This document shows positions 1 through 8,910 of a DNA stretch of 64,000 bases, piece after piece. Every line of letters begins with the position of its first letter. Position 1 is the stretch's first letter. The DNA is from MFD01213-c1 sp963704405. GTDB lineage: Bacteria > Planctomycetota > Phycisphaerae > Tepidisphaerales > Tepidisphaeraceae. Under the pieces are notes generated by a model. It did not search any database. It was not told the DNA's origin and worked only from the letters and a program-made list of their open reading frames with translations. Position numbers and translations under genes: made by a program. The stretch spans positions 3,658,001-3,722,000 of the forward strand of contig OY969903.1 in the NCBI GenBank assembly GCA_963704405.1, in the 5' to 3' direction.

Positions 1-2
1 CC

Positions 3-167
3 CTTCGCCTTGAGCGAGCCAAAGGGCATGAGTTTGTCCCGGAATTGATTGAAACTGCCCCCGGACTGGTTGAATCGATATCGGTTGGAAAGCCCACCCT
101 GGAAGACGTGTTCATCCGCCTGACCGGCAAGCGGCTGCAGGTCGACGACAATCTCACAACCTCATGA
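3..167 (+). CDS. ABC transporter ATP-binding protein, C-terminal end (5' partial)
   Basis: The reading frame enters from the left edge and ends at TGA 165-167, leaving about 54 residues. The segment PTLEDVFIRLTGKRL is the signature tail of DrrA/CcmA-type export ATPases (the 'LEDVFL.LTG' motif after the nucleotide-binding domain), preceded by a short beta-rich regulatory tail (ELIETAPGLVESISVGKP). The Walker and ABC signature motifs lie outside the window, so the substrate cannot be judged. A permease partner is not seen downstream, where the next gene is on the opposite strand. The family call rests on the tail motif only. Confidence 0.7.
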   Translation, partial: LRLERAKGHEFVPELIETAPGLVESISVGKPTLEDVFIRLTGKRLQVDDNLTTS

Positions 168-189
168 TCCCCCCCGCGCCCTATGTTCC

Positions 190-525
190 TCAAACCGTCG
201 CCCGTTTCTCGGCAATTCGAATGTCGAAGTTCTGAGCATCAAGGACCAGCGATGCGCTTGACGCATCCACCCGCCCATTCAACCCATAAAACACCTGCTT
301 GCCCGCGCGGCGATTGCCGATGACATTGTTCATCCGCAAAAGCCCCAGATGATGACTCACCGTCGGCTGCGGCAGATTCAGTTCGTCGCACAGGCTGCTG
401 ACATTCCGCTCGCCATCGCTGAGCAAGATAAGGATATTCAGGCGTGTTTTGTCTGAAAGCAGACGAAACAAGGAGGTAAGCTGTTCGAGATCCTGATCCG
501 TCGCCCCGAGTCCACGTTTACGCAT
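190..525 (-). CDS. ArsR/SmtB-family winged-helix transcriptional regulator
   Basis: A 111-residue protein of the usual size for ArsR repressors. A winged helix spans about residues 12-90: LTSLFRLLSDKTRLNILILL, then the recognition helix region LCDELNLPQPTVSHHLGLLR, then the wing NRRAGKQVFYGL. No ArsR-type CVC or SmtB-type histidine metal site is evident (one Cys, in SSLCDEL), so the inducer is unknown and may not be a metal. It stands alone on the minus strand, convergent with the ABC ATPase end. Its own promoter is visible upstream (566-595), and self-repression there would be typical of the family. Confidence 0.85.
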   Translation of the reverse strand: MRKRGLGATDQDLEQLTSLFRLLSDKTRLNILILLSDGERNVSSLCDELNLPQPTVSHHLGLLRMNNVIGNRRAGKQVFYGLNGRVDASSASLVLDAQNFDIRIAEKRATV

Positions 526-565
526 TCACATCTCTCCAAAAAGCCCGCACATAGCTTGGACGCTA

Positions 566-595
566 ACTATAGGTGTAATGTTCATCACAGGTCAA
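566..595 (-). promoter_or_regulatory. Sigma-70-type promoter of the ArsR gene
   Basis: On the minus strand a TTGACC -35 box (590-595) and a TATAGT -10 box (566-571) are separated by 18 nt, about 40 nt upstream of the ArsR ATG. Both boxes differ from consensus by one or two bases. Inferred from sequence only. Confidence 0.5.
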
Positions 596-723
596 AGCGT
601 AAATATGCAGACGGTGCAAAATTTATCCGGGCGCAACAAAACACCCGTTGTCAGCCTCAATCGCGCGCCACCTGATGTAATTACGCTCGGAATGCGCTTC
701 CGTTTCAATCGTCTACCATCATC

Positions 724-751
724 TTGACGACCACCAACCCCGCAATAGAAT
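724..751 (+). promoter_or_regulatory. Putative promoter of the tRNA-Ala gene
   Basis: TTGACG (724-729), 16 nt spacer, TAGAAT (746-751). The predicted start of transcription near 758 lies about 30 nt before the mature tRNA 5' end, a normal distance for a tRNA precursor. Confidence 0.45.
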
Positions 752-786
752 GTCCCCTCAGCATCTAAACGGATAAAAACCAATCC

Positions 787-857
787 GGGGCCATGGTCTA
801 ACGGGATGACGGCTGAATCGCATTCAGCAAATCGGGGTTCGATTCCCCGTGGCTCCA
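787..857 (+). tRNA. tRNA-Ala, anticodon CGC
   Basis: A full cloverleaf can be drawn by hand. The acceptor GGGGCCA/TGGCTCC has a G3:U70 pair, the alanine identity element, and A as discriminator. The D stem is GTC/GAC, the anticodon arm GCTGA-ATCGCAT-TCAGC places CGC at the anticodon after U33, the variable loop is short, and the T arm is CGGGG-TTCGATT-CCCCG. CCA is not encoded. CGC would read GCG codons, common in this high-GC sequence. It sits directly before an island of atypical genes, a usual integration site for mobile DNA. Confidence 0.8.
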
Positions 858-1013
858 TAGGAAGGGGACCAATCGAACTCGCGCACAGGTTAGCGTCGAG
901 GGCAGCTGCATTTGTCATTCGCGGCTTCAAGTCGGCCGAGAATTGCGCGTGGCCGAGCTTCTATCTCCCGTCAGACTGTATCAGCATAGGTCAGCAGCGC
1001 GTACAATTAAGCG

Positions 1014-2509
1014 ATGGCCCGCTCCGATGCATTCAATTTAGTTTCTGACGATCGGCGTGCACGATTAATCGCTCTACGCGACGGTGTGGCTCCCATTTAC
1101 CGCAATCGGTTACACCGACACTTCACTGATCATTCGATCGAACATTGCGATCGTGTCGCACATCTTTGCGAACAATTACTCGCTCCATTAGCAAAAAAAC
1201 TTACCGACGACGAGGGGTCCATCCAGTACGGCGGTGCATATCTTCACGATATAGGGATGCATAATGAAAAAGCTGGCCAGAGCGGTCGCTTGGCACAAAC
1301 ACTGAATAAAGAGGGTCGCGCTTGGGCGAAGATCGGATTCGATGATCGCCTGGAAATTATCCGACGGTATCATCATGAGATTTCTGCAGATATGGTGATT
1401 GCCAGCGTTCGTAACGGTACACCGCCAATCAACTTTACGCTTGGTGACAATGACCGGCCCTCAGAAATCGCGGCGATTTGCGAAGCCCATTGCGTTGACA
1501 CCGCATCACCACGCTACGACGAGCTTATGCCAAAGCCGGAGCAGCCGACGATGCGTTTGCGTTTGCTCGCGGCCATCCTCCGCCTAGCCGACATTTTGGA
1601 TGAAGCACACCATCGCGCGCTTGTGGCGCAGCGCACGTGCTTGATCTTAATCTTGAATCACGGATGCACTGGTGGCGACACTATTACACCCGTGAGGTCG
1701 AAATTGACCCTGCCAAGAATCGTGTCACCGTTGTTTTCGGATTCCCGGCCGGAAAGTCCGAGCAGTATTCAAAGCTTATACCGGCACTTCAGATGCCGTG
1801 GGTGGAACAAGAGTTCAGTCGCCATCGTGCCGTTCTCGCCGAGAATGGTTTGAGTTGGCATCTGAGCTGGGTTGTGCAGGAATCCCCGTTCGACACACTT
1901 GAGCAGATGCCGCCTGATGTCGAAAGCTACATGCTCCAGCAGCTTGCGCGGCAGAAGCAGCTTGCGGCGACCCAAAGTCGTATTGATCTTCTGTCGCAGT
2001 TCGACGCATCGCGGGCACATCTATTGACGCAACTCAGCGCTGTCGAGGCAACGTCCGCGACTGCAGAACCAGCGGAATATCTACAGCAAGTGCTCAAACA
2101 AACCCTTGATCTATGGGAGCTGGGAAGTCACTTGACAGCCCGGACACGGCTCAAGTCTGCACTTTTCTTCGCTACTTCGAACGGGCGTAGTGTTGATTCT
2201 GCACTTCAGGTCCATGCGGCAACCGAGCTGGCAAAGATGGAGGAGCAGCAAGACCCGAGAGGGTCCGTGACGGAGTTGCGAAGCGTGCAGAAAATTGCCG
2301 AAGCTCTAGCGGATGGTGTATCCGAAAAGACCGCGTTCTATCGCACGCTCGCAACACTGGCTTTACGCGCCGGCGCTTTCGCCGAGGGCAGTGCCGCAGC
2401 GGAGGTGGCTATTCGACTGATTGGAAACAGCACTGACGCAGAAAACATTCGAGCCGAGGTTGCCGAGGCGTCACTCTTCGAAGGGCATGTTGTCTCCGGA
2501 GCGAAATAG
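1014..2509 (+). CDS. HD-domain phosphohydrolase-like protein with helical C-terminus (frame broken near 1637)
   Basis: Two overlapping frames (1014-1853 and 1637-2509) read as one protein of about 498 residues if one base is missing near 1637. The first frame stays protein-like up to ...HHRALVAQRT; the second continues with LDLNLESRMHWWRHYY, and the total length becomes a multiple of three. The N-terminal half is an HD domain: HSIEHCDRV, the metal-binding GAYLHDIGM, RRYHHEIS, then ILRLADILDEAHH. Such domains hydrolyse phosphate esters or nucleotides. The C-terminal half is all-helical. Base composition appears more AT-rich than flanking genes. Together with the next gene, 11 nt on, it could form a defence or signalling pair at the tRNA; that role is inference. 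Confidence 0.6.
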
Positions 2510-2520
2510 AAGATTTCACG

Positions 2521-4809
2521 ATGGCCCCATCTAGCGCACCAGTTTTGGCTGACTTTTTAGACTCACGCGTCCGGGTAATTGCCGCCCGCGCATTTTCTGA
2601 ATCGCTACGGGGTCGTTTGACAGCAGCACTCAAGCTCTTGATGGACGGTAGCTCTGACTCCTCCCCGGCAGACGCTGTCGGTCGAGAACTATCGCGCGCA
2701 CAACTCCTTCATTTGGACCGACAATCGGTTGAATCATTATCCCTTCTTGACCGACTCCTATCCTCAGATTTGGCCGGATTGCCCGAGGAAATTCGGCTGG
2801 TCATAGAGCAGGACCGCATTGAAGTGTGTTTTGGTAGCGGATTCCCAGCGCCTGATGAGGTTGAAAGACGCTATGGCCAAATTGACAGACGTCGTCTGTT
2901 AGGCGTCAAGTTCAGAGAGGGTGACGCGCTACTGGATGCCGCTGAAGCGTCTCATGGAGGTAAGAATTATGAGTCATTACCGGTTTACAATGCGTTGTTG
3001 TTCAAAGCATATCGCAGCTTTGATTGGCACCAGACTCGCGAAATGGCTGGGCACCTGAGCCGTGAATTGGTACGCCTTGAACAGTGGGTTCAAGCAGGGT
3101 TTTGTGCCATTCTTTCTGAGTCCGAGGAGGTGGCGCAGCTTGTTGCTGAACATCTACGAGCGCTAAACGATGCCTCTGTTGTAGGTGCGGTGGTTGAGAA
3201 GATCGCGGAATGCGCCCATCTAGGCCGTCATATTACCTGTGCCTGTCATTTTCTCGAAAAATTAGGTGACGCCGTTCCAGACGAAAGCATTACACTATGG
3301 CTTGAAAGATTGAGGTCGGCTCGCTGTCTTCCGTGTACGACATTGGCCGAAGATTGGGCCGCACAACCTGCGTTGAAGGCTACTGCTGTGCTGCTAGAAG
3401 GTGCGAGTGCAACCGAGGCGCGGTCAGTCGTCACTGAGATTCTTCAACATCGGCTCTGGAGCGGCAATGGGATTGCTCGCGATCGGTTTTACAAAGTTTT
3501 GGAAGCGGCCGCCGCTGTGCTCGATAGAGGCGGATGCCGGTCCCTCGCCAAGGCAGTTCTACCCCACGTGATAGCGACTAGGCCTGACCATGATTTCCCG
3601 AAAGCACTCAATATATTAGGATTGATTGCAGAACGCTGGCCCGCTATCAAATCTGAACTTCGTAAAAAGATTTATCGGCGCGGGCGAGCAATACCGCACA
3701 TGCTGGTATCCGCAGCATCTTTCTTTGACCAAGCTATCAAGTTGGGGGATGCCGACGGTGCTGTGCATAGAGCGATAGCGCACTTGCGACAGCAGGTCGA
3801 AGCTCTTGCGCCGGGAGTTGCCGCCGCAACCGGGCAAGGCGAGTTCATGATCCATAATAAGCCGACGGCGACAGGCAGTGTCGCCGTCAAGGTTGGCAGT
3901 TGCATGGAGGAGTTGGGCGCATTAGTCCAGCATCGAAAAAAGTTGAGCTACCCAATCAAGCATGAACTTGTCGAAACTGTGATAGACACGCTGAACAACC
4001 CCGACAACGTGAATGCCAACCGGGACGGCCTATTTCAAATACTTCGCGGCCTGTCGGACTCGATCGATACACAAACTGCGCGAAAAATCGCAGGTATCTC
4101 GATCCGTTATGCGAGCGAGCATCGCGCACACAGCCACCCTTTATATGGGCAAGAGGAGCAGCATTCGCCATTAAATCCGTTTCGTTTCGGCCTTACTTGG
4201 CCACAAGACGTGCGAGGTGAAGCAATACTGACACTAGCGCAGCTTGCCCGCTTCCACCGGCAACTCATAGCATCGAAACTGGTGAGACTGATTCAAACTG
4301 GCATAGCTGACCAAAACGCGGTTGTACGTCGCGACGCATACCATGCGGTCCACATTGCCGGATCAGCAGCCACCACCTGCCTGTCACTGGTTGTCGGCGG
4401 AATTCGAGATAGCGACGCTACCACGTCCAATGTTGCATTGCAGGTCGTTGGGGCACAGGCTGCTTCAATCGTCAAGCTCAAGTTAGTGCCGACGGTGCTT
4501 ACCTTTTTAGAAAGCCACTGTCGCCACCCTGATGTTGGCGTTCGTAAGGCAATCGCGGCCGTCACTCGACAAATGCAGGTCGCGCTGGGGCATCGCTACG
4601 CGGCGGAAACGGAAAGGCTGAAAGCGCTTTCAGATCGATTGAAGGCTGACGTGTCGCGATCGGTGCGCACCGAAGTATCGTCAAAGCGGGGCATTCCGAT
4701 TAAGCGCAGAAAAAGCCGATCTTCCGGCCAAGCAATCTCCAAATCTTCGAAAGCGAGAAAGGGGCGCCTGAAGGGTAGCCGACGCGAACGGCCGCTAACA
4801 ATCCGGTAA
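2521..4809 (+). CDS. Large alpha-helical (HEAT/TPR-like) protein of unknown function
   Basis: A 762-residue protein I cannot place in a named family. It is almost entirely alpha-helical. Residues of about 530-690 show HEAT-like alternation (RGEAILTLAQLARF, NAVVRRDAYHAVHIAGSAA, VALQVVGAQAA, PDVGVRKAIAAV). The last 45 residues are strongly basic (KRRKSRSSG, SKARKGRLKG), suggesting nucleic-acid binding. No signal peptide or membrane segment is visible. It begins 11 nt after the HD gene with a weak ribosome-binding site, so it is probably cotranscribed; a further frame break joining the two into one longer protein cannot be excluded. HEAT scaffolds beside an enzymatic HD protein suggest a sensor/effector pair, which is inference. 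Confidence 0.6.
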   Translation: MAPSSAPVLADFLDSRVRVIAARAFSESLRGRLTAALKLLMDGSSDSSPADAVGRELSRAQLLHLDRQSVESLSLLDRLLSSDLAGLPEEIRLVIEQDRIEVCFGSGFPAPDEVERRYGQIDRRRLLGVKFREGDALLDAAEASHGGKNYESLPVYNALLFKAYRSFDWHQTREMAGHLSRELVRLEQWVQAGFCAILSESEEVAQLVAEHLRALNDASVVGAVVEKIAECAHLGRHITCACHFLEKLGDAVPDESITLWLERLRSARCLPCTTLAEDWAAQPALKATAVLLEGASATEARSVVTEILQHRLWSGNGIARDRFYKVLEAAAAVLDRGGCRSLAKAVLPHVIATRPDHDFPKALNILGLIAERWPAIKSELRKKIYRRGRAIPHMLVSAASFFDQAIKLGDADGAVHRAIAHLRQQVEALAPGVAAATGQGEFMIHNKPTATGSVAVKVGSCMEELGALVQHRKKLSYPIKHELVETVIDTLNNPDNVNANRDGLFQILRGLSDSIDTQTARKIAGISIRYASEHRAHSHPLYGQEEQHSPLNPFRFGLTWPQDVRGEAILTLAQLARFHRQLIASKLVRLIQTGIADQNAVVRRDAYHAVHIAGSAATTCLSLVVGGIRDSDATTSNVALQVVGAQAASIVKLKLVPTVLTFLESHCRHPDVGVRKAIAAVTRQMQVALGHRYAAETERLKALSDRLKADVSRSVRTEVSSKRGIPIKRRKSRSSGQAISKSSKARKGRLKGSRRERPLTIR

Positions 4810-4987
4810 AGTTGTAAAAGCCAAAGTCCTCACACCCATCAGCTTTACTGCCATCTTGGCGGCATACCCGGAAAATTCCTTCAGATATGCAGCTCCGAGT
4901 TCTATTGAAGATGTAAGAAGTGCGGGGCTGTAGATCGGATACGCTGTCTCCCCAAACACGGACGACCCATTCGCCTAGGAGACAAGC

Positions 4988-5386
4988 ATGAGACGGACGA
5001 ACTTTATCGCGTTGGACGTGCACAGCACCTTTTGCGAAGGCGGTTACATCGACGACACGGGCCGGGAGAAATCGGCGTGGCATGAGCCGACTTCGATCCC
5101 CGAGCTGGCGAAGGCGATCGAGGCGGTTCCCAAACCCAGAAAGCTGGTGATTGAGGAAGGACCTTTGGCGGATTGGTTGTATCGCAACCTCTCGCCGCAC
5201 ACGGACGAGATGATCGTCTGCGATCCCCACCGCAACGCGCTGATCTCCAAGGATGGCGACAAGTCTGACGCGCTGGACTGGCGAAAGCTGGCGGCGTTGT
5301 ACCGTGGCGGATTCGTCAAGGCCGTGCATCACCCGGCCTCGCTGGAACGGAGCTGGCGTATACCGAACCTGTCCGCCCCTGGCTGA
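4988..5386 (+). pseudogene. IS110-family transposase, truncated N-terminal fragment
   Basis: The 132-residue frame starts after a good ribosome-binding site (TAGGAGACAAGC-ATG) with the RuvC-like DEDD catalytic domain of IS110 transposases: FIALDVHS, VIEEGPLADWLYRNL, CDPHRNALISKDGDKSDALDWRKLA. Similarity stops near residue 117 and the frame runs into an unrelated tail. Intact IS110 transposases have roughly 330-400 residues, so the C-terminal half with the conserved serine is gone. The fragment closes the island that starts at the tRNA-Ala and cannot transpose alone. The frame of the fragment itself is undamaged, so the deletion may be fairly recent. Confidence 0.75.
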
Positions 5387-5794
5387 CTGTGCCCGCCGAA
5401 AAAGCATGCGTTACCCCCTGCATTTGAGCGGCCGCGGAATGCGCTTTCAAACCCCTGTCGGTTTGAGCACACGAGCCACCGAGCCGTCACCCTCCCACTG
5501 AGGCGAACAAACCGCGGCCGACTATTAATCTGGGCTAAATTTGGGGCGCGGCATATTAAATTATTGCTATTTTCGTGGAACCTTATTTCATAACCTTCTG
5601 TCCATCATAGAGATGTAAAACAGGGCGCGGCCAATGGCGCGCCCCGGCGCGCCCCGCCGCCGTCCAGCTTGAAAGCTTAGTCGAGTCGTGTGAAGTATTT
5701 GCTGCAATTCTGGCCATGTCCGAGGAAGTGATGCACAAGTAGGGATGATCCGGGAATTGGCGCTGGGATGTTCAGGCGCCTGATGTGCGGGAGT
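5387..5794. other. Gene-free stretch after the IS110 fragment
   Basis: No convincing reading frame. It holds an AT-rich patch (about 5525-5620) unlike the surroundings and two perfect tandem copies of GGCGCGCCCC (5636-5655). The right end of the IS110 element would be expected here, but IS110 elements lack clear terminal inverted repeats and none was recognised. Confidence 0.4.
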
Positions 5795-7189
5795 TTATTG
5801 TGGAGGTTCTATTCGAATCGTCTCTGCGCGGCCTTCGCGGCGGACGACCATCACCACCGCATCATGGGCGTGTGATTTTCGAAAGTCCTGGTAAGCCGAC
5901 TTGAAGGAATTCAGGTCGGTGACGGGCTGGCCGTTGAGTTGGGTGATGAGGTCGCCGATGCGGAGGTGGCCGGTGGCGGCAGAGCTGTCTTGTTTGACGA
6001 CCGTCAATACTACGCCTTTGGTATCGGGTTTTAACTTCAATGCATAGGCGTCGATGAAGACCATTTCTCTGACGCCGAAGCCGAGTTCTTCGTCCCAATA
6101 GCGCTCGGCCAGGTTCGGCGGTTTGGGGCGCGCTTCCAGCGTGACCTGGATATCTTTTAAAGGCTGCGCTTTGCCGCGGAGGATGCTGAGCGTGACGACG
6201 GTTCCGGGTTTGAGGCGGATAAGCTGGCGGCGGAGAATCATCGGAAGTTCATCGGGTTCGTCGCCGCGTTCAAGGGGCTGGCCGTTGAATTTGACGATGA
6301 TATCGCCTTGCTGGATGCCGGCTTTTTCCACGGGTGTGCCGGTGATGATTCCACCGATCTGGACGGCGGGCTGATTGGTCAGGCCGAAGTATTCGGCTTC
6401 TTCTTTTTTCAAGCCGTTGAGTTCGGGCACGCCCATCCATGCCAACTGCAGCGGATGATCGGGGGTCGGCGGATCGCTCAGGCTCTGTGAGAACTCGGGC
6501 GTGGGGGTGATGAGCTTTGGGGGATCGAGCAGCGTCACGATTACGTTCTTCACATCATTCAGCAGCAGCGACGACGATTGCGCGTTGGCGAAGCCGATGG
6601 CTTTGCCGTCGGCGCTGAAAACGGGGGAACCGGTGGCGCTGAGACCACCGTCGCCGACGAGGATTTGCTTGATTTCACCGCGCAGATAAGCGGAGACCAT
6701 CGCACGCATCAGGTAGGGATGGTAGCCCGCTGGTTTGGGCAACAGGCCGACGGAATAGATTGTTTCGCCGATCTTGGGTGAGGCTTCTTCAAAATGGATG
6801 GGCGTCCACTTTCGCGATTCTTTCGCTTTAACGAACGCCACAAGCGTGCGCTCATCGCGGCCCTGGAAGACGGCGTCCAGTTCTTCCGGATCACCGTCGT
6901 CCTTAGGAATGATAATTTTGAAATCCTTTAACTGCTCGTCGGGGAATTGTTCGTTGACGGCGGCCATCGGAAACATGACCAGGCCGTCTTCGCTGACGAC
7001 GATTCCGGGAAACGTCAGCTCGTGGCGGCCTTCTTCCTGGGCGAGCGTGTACTGAACAGCCACCAGCATGGGCTTGGCATGGTCGTAGATTTGCTGGGCG
7101 ATATCCGTCTGTGAATCAGTTGACGCGGCAAGCGAGATTGTCGTGGATGCAATAAATAAACAAGCGAAACAGGAAACAAAACGATGCAT
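5795..7189 (-). CDS. HtrA-like PDZ protein with inactivated protease domain
   Basis: The start at 7189 is preferred to the upstream in-frame 7240, because GGAG lies 7 nt before it and the protein then begins with a signal peptide (MHRFVSCFACLFIASTTISLA). The 464-residue product has the fold order of HtrA/DegP: trypsin-like domain (about 25-225), then two PDZ domains (GIITGTPVEKAGIQQGDIIVKF; LTVVKQDSSAATGHLRIGDLI). All three catalytic positions look lost: the His loop reads MFPMAAVN, the Asp loop DERTLVAF, and the serine loop GLSATGSPV in place of GNSGGP. It should act as a periplasmic binding or regulatory partner. It follows the active HtrA gene by 47 nt in one operon. Confidence 0.85.
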   Translation of the reverse strand: MHRFVSCFACLFIASTTISLAASTDSQTDIAQQIYDHAKPMLVAVQYTLAQEEGRHELTFPGIVVSEDGLVMFPMAAVNEQFPDEQLKDFKIIIPKDDGDPEELDAVFQGRDERTLVAFVKAKESRKWTPIHFEEASPKIGETIYSVGLLPKPAGYHPYLMRAMVSAYLRGEIKQILVGDGGLSATGSPVFSADGKAIGFANAQSSSLLLNDVKNVIVTLLDPPKLITPTPEFSQSLSDPPTPDHPLQLAWMGVPELNGLKKEEAEYFGLTNQPAVQIGGIITGTPVEKAGIQQGDIIVKFNGQPLERGDEPDELPMILRRQLIRLKPGTVVTLSILRGKAQPLKDIQVTLEARPKPPNLAERYWDEELGFGVREMVFIDAYALKLKPDTKGVVLTVVKQDSSAATGHLRIGDLITQLNGQPVTDLNSFKSAYQDFRKSHAHDAVVMVVRREGRAETIRIEPPQ

Positions 7190-7236
7190 GGAGACTCCAA
7201 TGCGTTGATGATTTTGGGCCATTTGTGCTCTTGCGC

Positions 7237-8691
7237 TCACTTTACGGGTTGCGTGCTCGCGGGGTCGTCGTAGGTCACTTTCAGCACGATCGACCGGCGG
7301 CCGCGGCCGCGTTGGATGTCCAGGAGAACGCGGGCGCTTTTGCTTCGCAGGGACTGGTTATACAGCCGCAAAAAGTCATCCAGGTCGGTGGCGGCCTGCT
7401 GATCGACGGCGCGAATGACATCGCCGGATTGCAGTTCGGCTTTGGCGGCGGGATAGCCTGGGCTCATGGTGGTGACGACTACGCCGATGTCGTCGTCGAG
7501 TTGCTGTTCGTTTGCATAAGCGCGGGTGACATCGCGAACGCTTACGCCCCAGGTGTTCAGTTCTTTTTCTTCACCGACCGCGCCTTCGAGCTTTTGTGTT
7601 TTGGAATGGAAGTGGAGATTTTCCTTGCCGCGCTTGACCAGCAGGTCGACATCGGTGCCGATGGGGAGATCAGCGATCATTTTTCGCACGCCGGAGATTT
7701 CTTCGGGAAATCTCACGTTGGTCGGCCGATGATTCAGCTCCAGCAGGATGTCCTGAGATTGCACGCCTGCCTTCTGAGCCGGCGAGCCATTGTCGACGCT
7801 ATTCACAAGCACGCCTTTGTTGATGTCGACATCGTAAAACGATTCCAAATCCTGCAGCGGTTTAAAATCGATGCCGAGATCGCTGCGGTCCATCCGGCCT
7901 TTGCGATCCGGGTCGGCGGATTTCAGGATGGCTTCGATGACTGGTTTGGCGGTGTCGATGGGGATTGCGAAGTTAAGGTTCTGCCCGCCGCCGCGGGTAT
8001 TGATGCCGACGACTTTTCCGGTGAGATCGACCAGCGGGCCACCGCTGTTGCCGGGATTGATCGGCGTGTCCATCTGGATCCAGTTTGAAAAATCGCCGGT
8101 CTCAAATTCGTCGATCGTCATGCGCTCGGGATAAAACGTGCGCTCGTTGTTCGAGATGATTCCGAGTGTCATCGTGCGGTTCAGGCCGAAAGGCGTGCCG
8201 ATCGCCATCACGTCCTGCCCGGTGATCAGATGCCTGCTGTCGCCGAGCGGCGCGAAATTGAACGCGATCATCTTTTTTTTGATGACATCCATATCGAGTT
8301 GCACGACGGCCAGATCGGTCCAGTGGTCGTCACCGACCAGCTTCGCGGGGACGCGTTCTTTATTGGAGAGCGTGACGTAAAGCTCGGCGGCACGGCCGGC
8401 GACGTGATAGTTGGTGAGGATGTGCCCATCGGCGTCGATGATGACGCCGGAGCCGATGCCCCGCCGAAGCGTGCGTTTGCCTTCGGCATAAATTTCCTGG
8501 GCGACGTCGATCCGCACGACAGCCGGAAATATTTTCTCGCTGACGTCCACCACCGCCTGCGGTGTGGCGCTGGGAAATGGTTCGGCCGGCGGTGACGGGT
8601 GGGCCGCGGTTGTCGCGGCCTTCTGTTGGGAGGCGCATCCGACAGCAGCAGACACAAGCAACAGGGCGGCAGATAACTTCCGTTTCATCAT
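7237..8691 (-). CDS. HtrA/DegP-type serine endoprotease, probable lipoprotein
   Basis: A 484-residue protein with a short signal sequence ending in AAVGC (Cys19), likely a lipidated exported protein. The trypsin-like domain keeps the complete triad: His96 in ILTNYHV, Asp126 in WTDLAVVQL, Ser216 in PGNSGGPLV. Two PDZ domains follow (VDNGSPAQKAGVQSQDILLEL; TTMSPGYPAAKAELQSGDVI). HtrA enzymes degrade or refold damaged envelope proteins. It is the first gene of an operon with an inactive paralogue, and its promoter region (8692-8910) is shared divergently with the RdgC-like gene. Confidence 0.9.
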   Translation of the reverse strand: MMKRKLSAALLLVSAAVGCASQQKAATTAAHPSPPAEPFPSATPQAVVDVSEKIFPAVVRIDVAQEIYAEGKRTLRRGIGSGVIIDADGHILTNYHVAGRAAELYVTLSNKERVPAKLVGDDHWTDLAVVQLDMDVIKKKMIAFNFAPLGDSRHLITGQDVMAIGTPFGLNRTMTLGIISNNERTFYPERMTIDEFETGDFSNWIQMDTPINPGNSGGPLVDLTGKVVGINTRGGGQNLNFAIPIDTAKPVIEAILKSADPDRKGRMDRSDLGIDFKPLQDLESFYDVDINKGVLVNSVDNGSPAQKAGVQSQDILLELNHRPTNVRFPEEISGVRKMIADLPIGTDVDLLVKRGKENLHFHSKTQKLEGAVGEEKELNTWGVSVRDVTRAYANEQQLDDDIGVVVTTMSPGYPAAKAELQSGDVIRAVDQQAATDLDDFLRLYNQSLRSKSARVLLDIQRGRGRRSIVLKVTYDDPASTQPVK

Positions 8692-8910
8692 GCTTTAGCG
8701 CTCGTGCAAGAGGTTATGAGACATTTTAAGGTCAAACCGCCGGGTGGGGGTTGTGGATAACATGCGCGAATGTTGTCGTGGTAGCAATGTCGCGTTGGAA
8801 TTTCGCCAGTTAACCCGTAGCATTCCGCCCCGCCTTGTGAGTCCGCGCCGATGTACGTGCGGCACGTTGAGCGTCTGTTTTGCTTTGTGCTTTTGTTGGA
8901 GGGCACGCGC

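Noticed and set aside
4700..5407. 235-codon minus-strand open frame
   Set aside because: Runs across the end of the HEAT-like gene and antisense to the IS110 fragment; no family features.
787..5794. Duplicated tRNA 3' end as an att site for the island
   Set aside because: I found no second copy of the T-arm/acceptor sequence near the IS110 fragment, so the right border of the island remains undefined.
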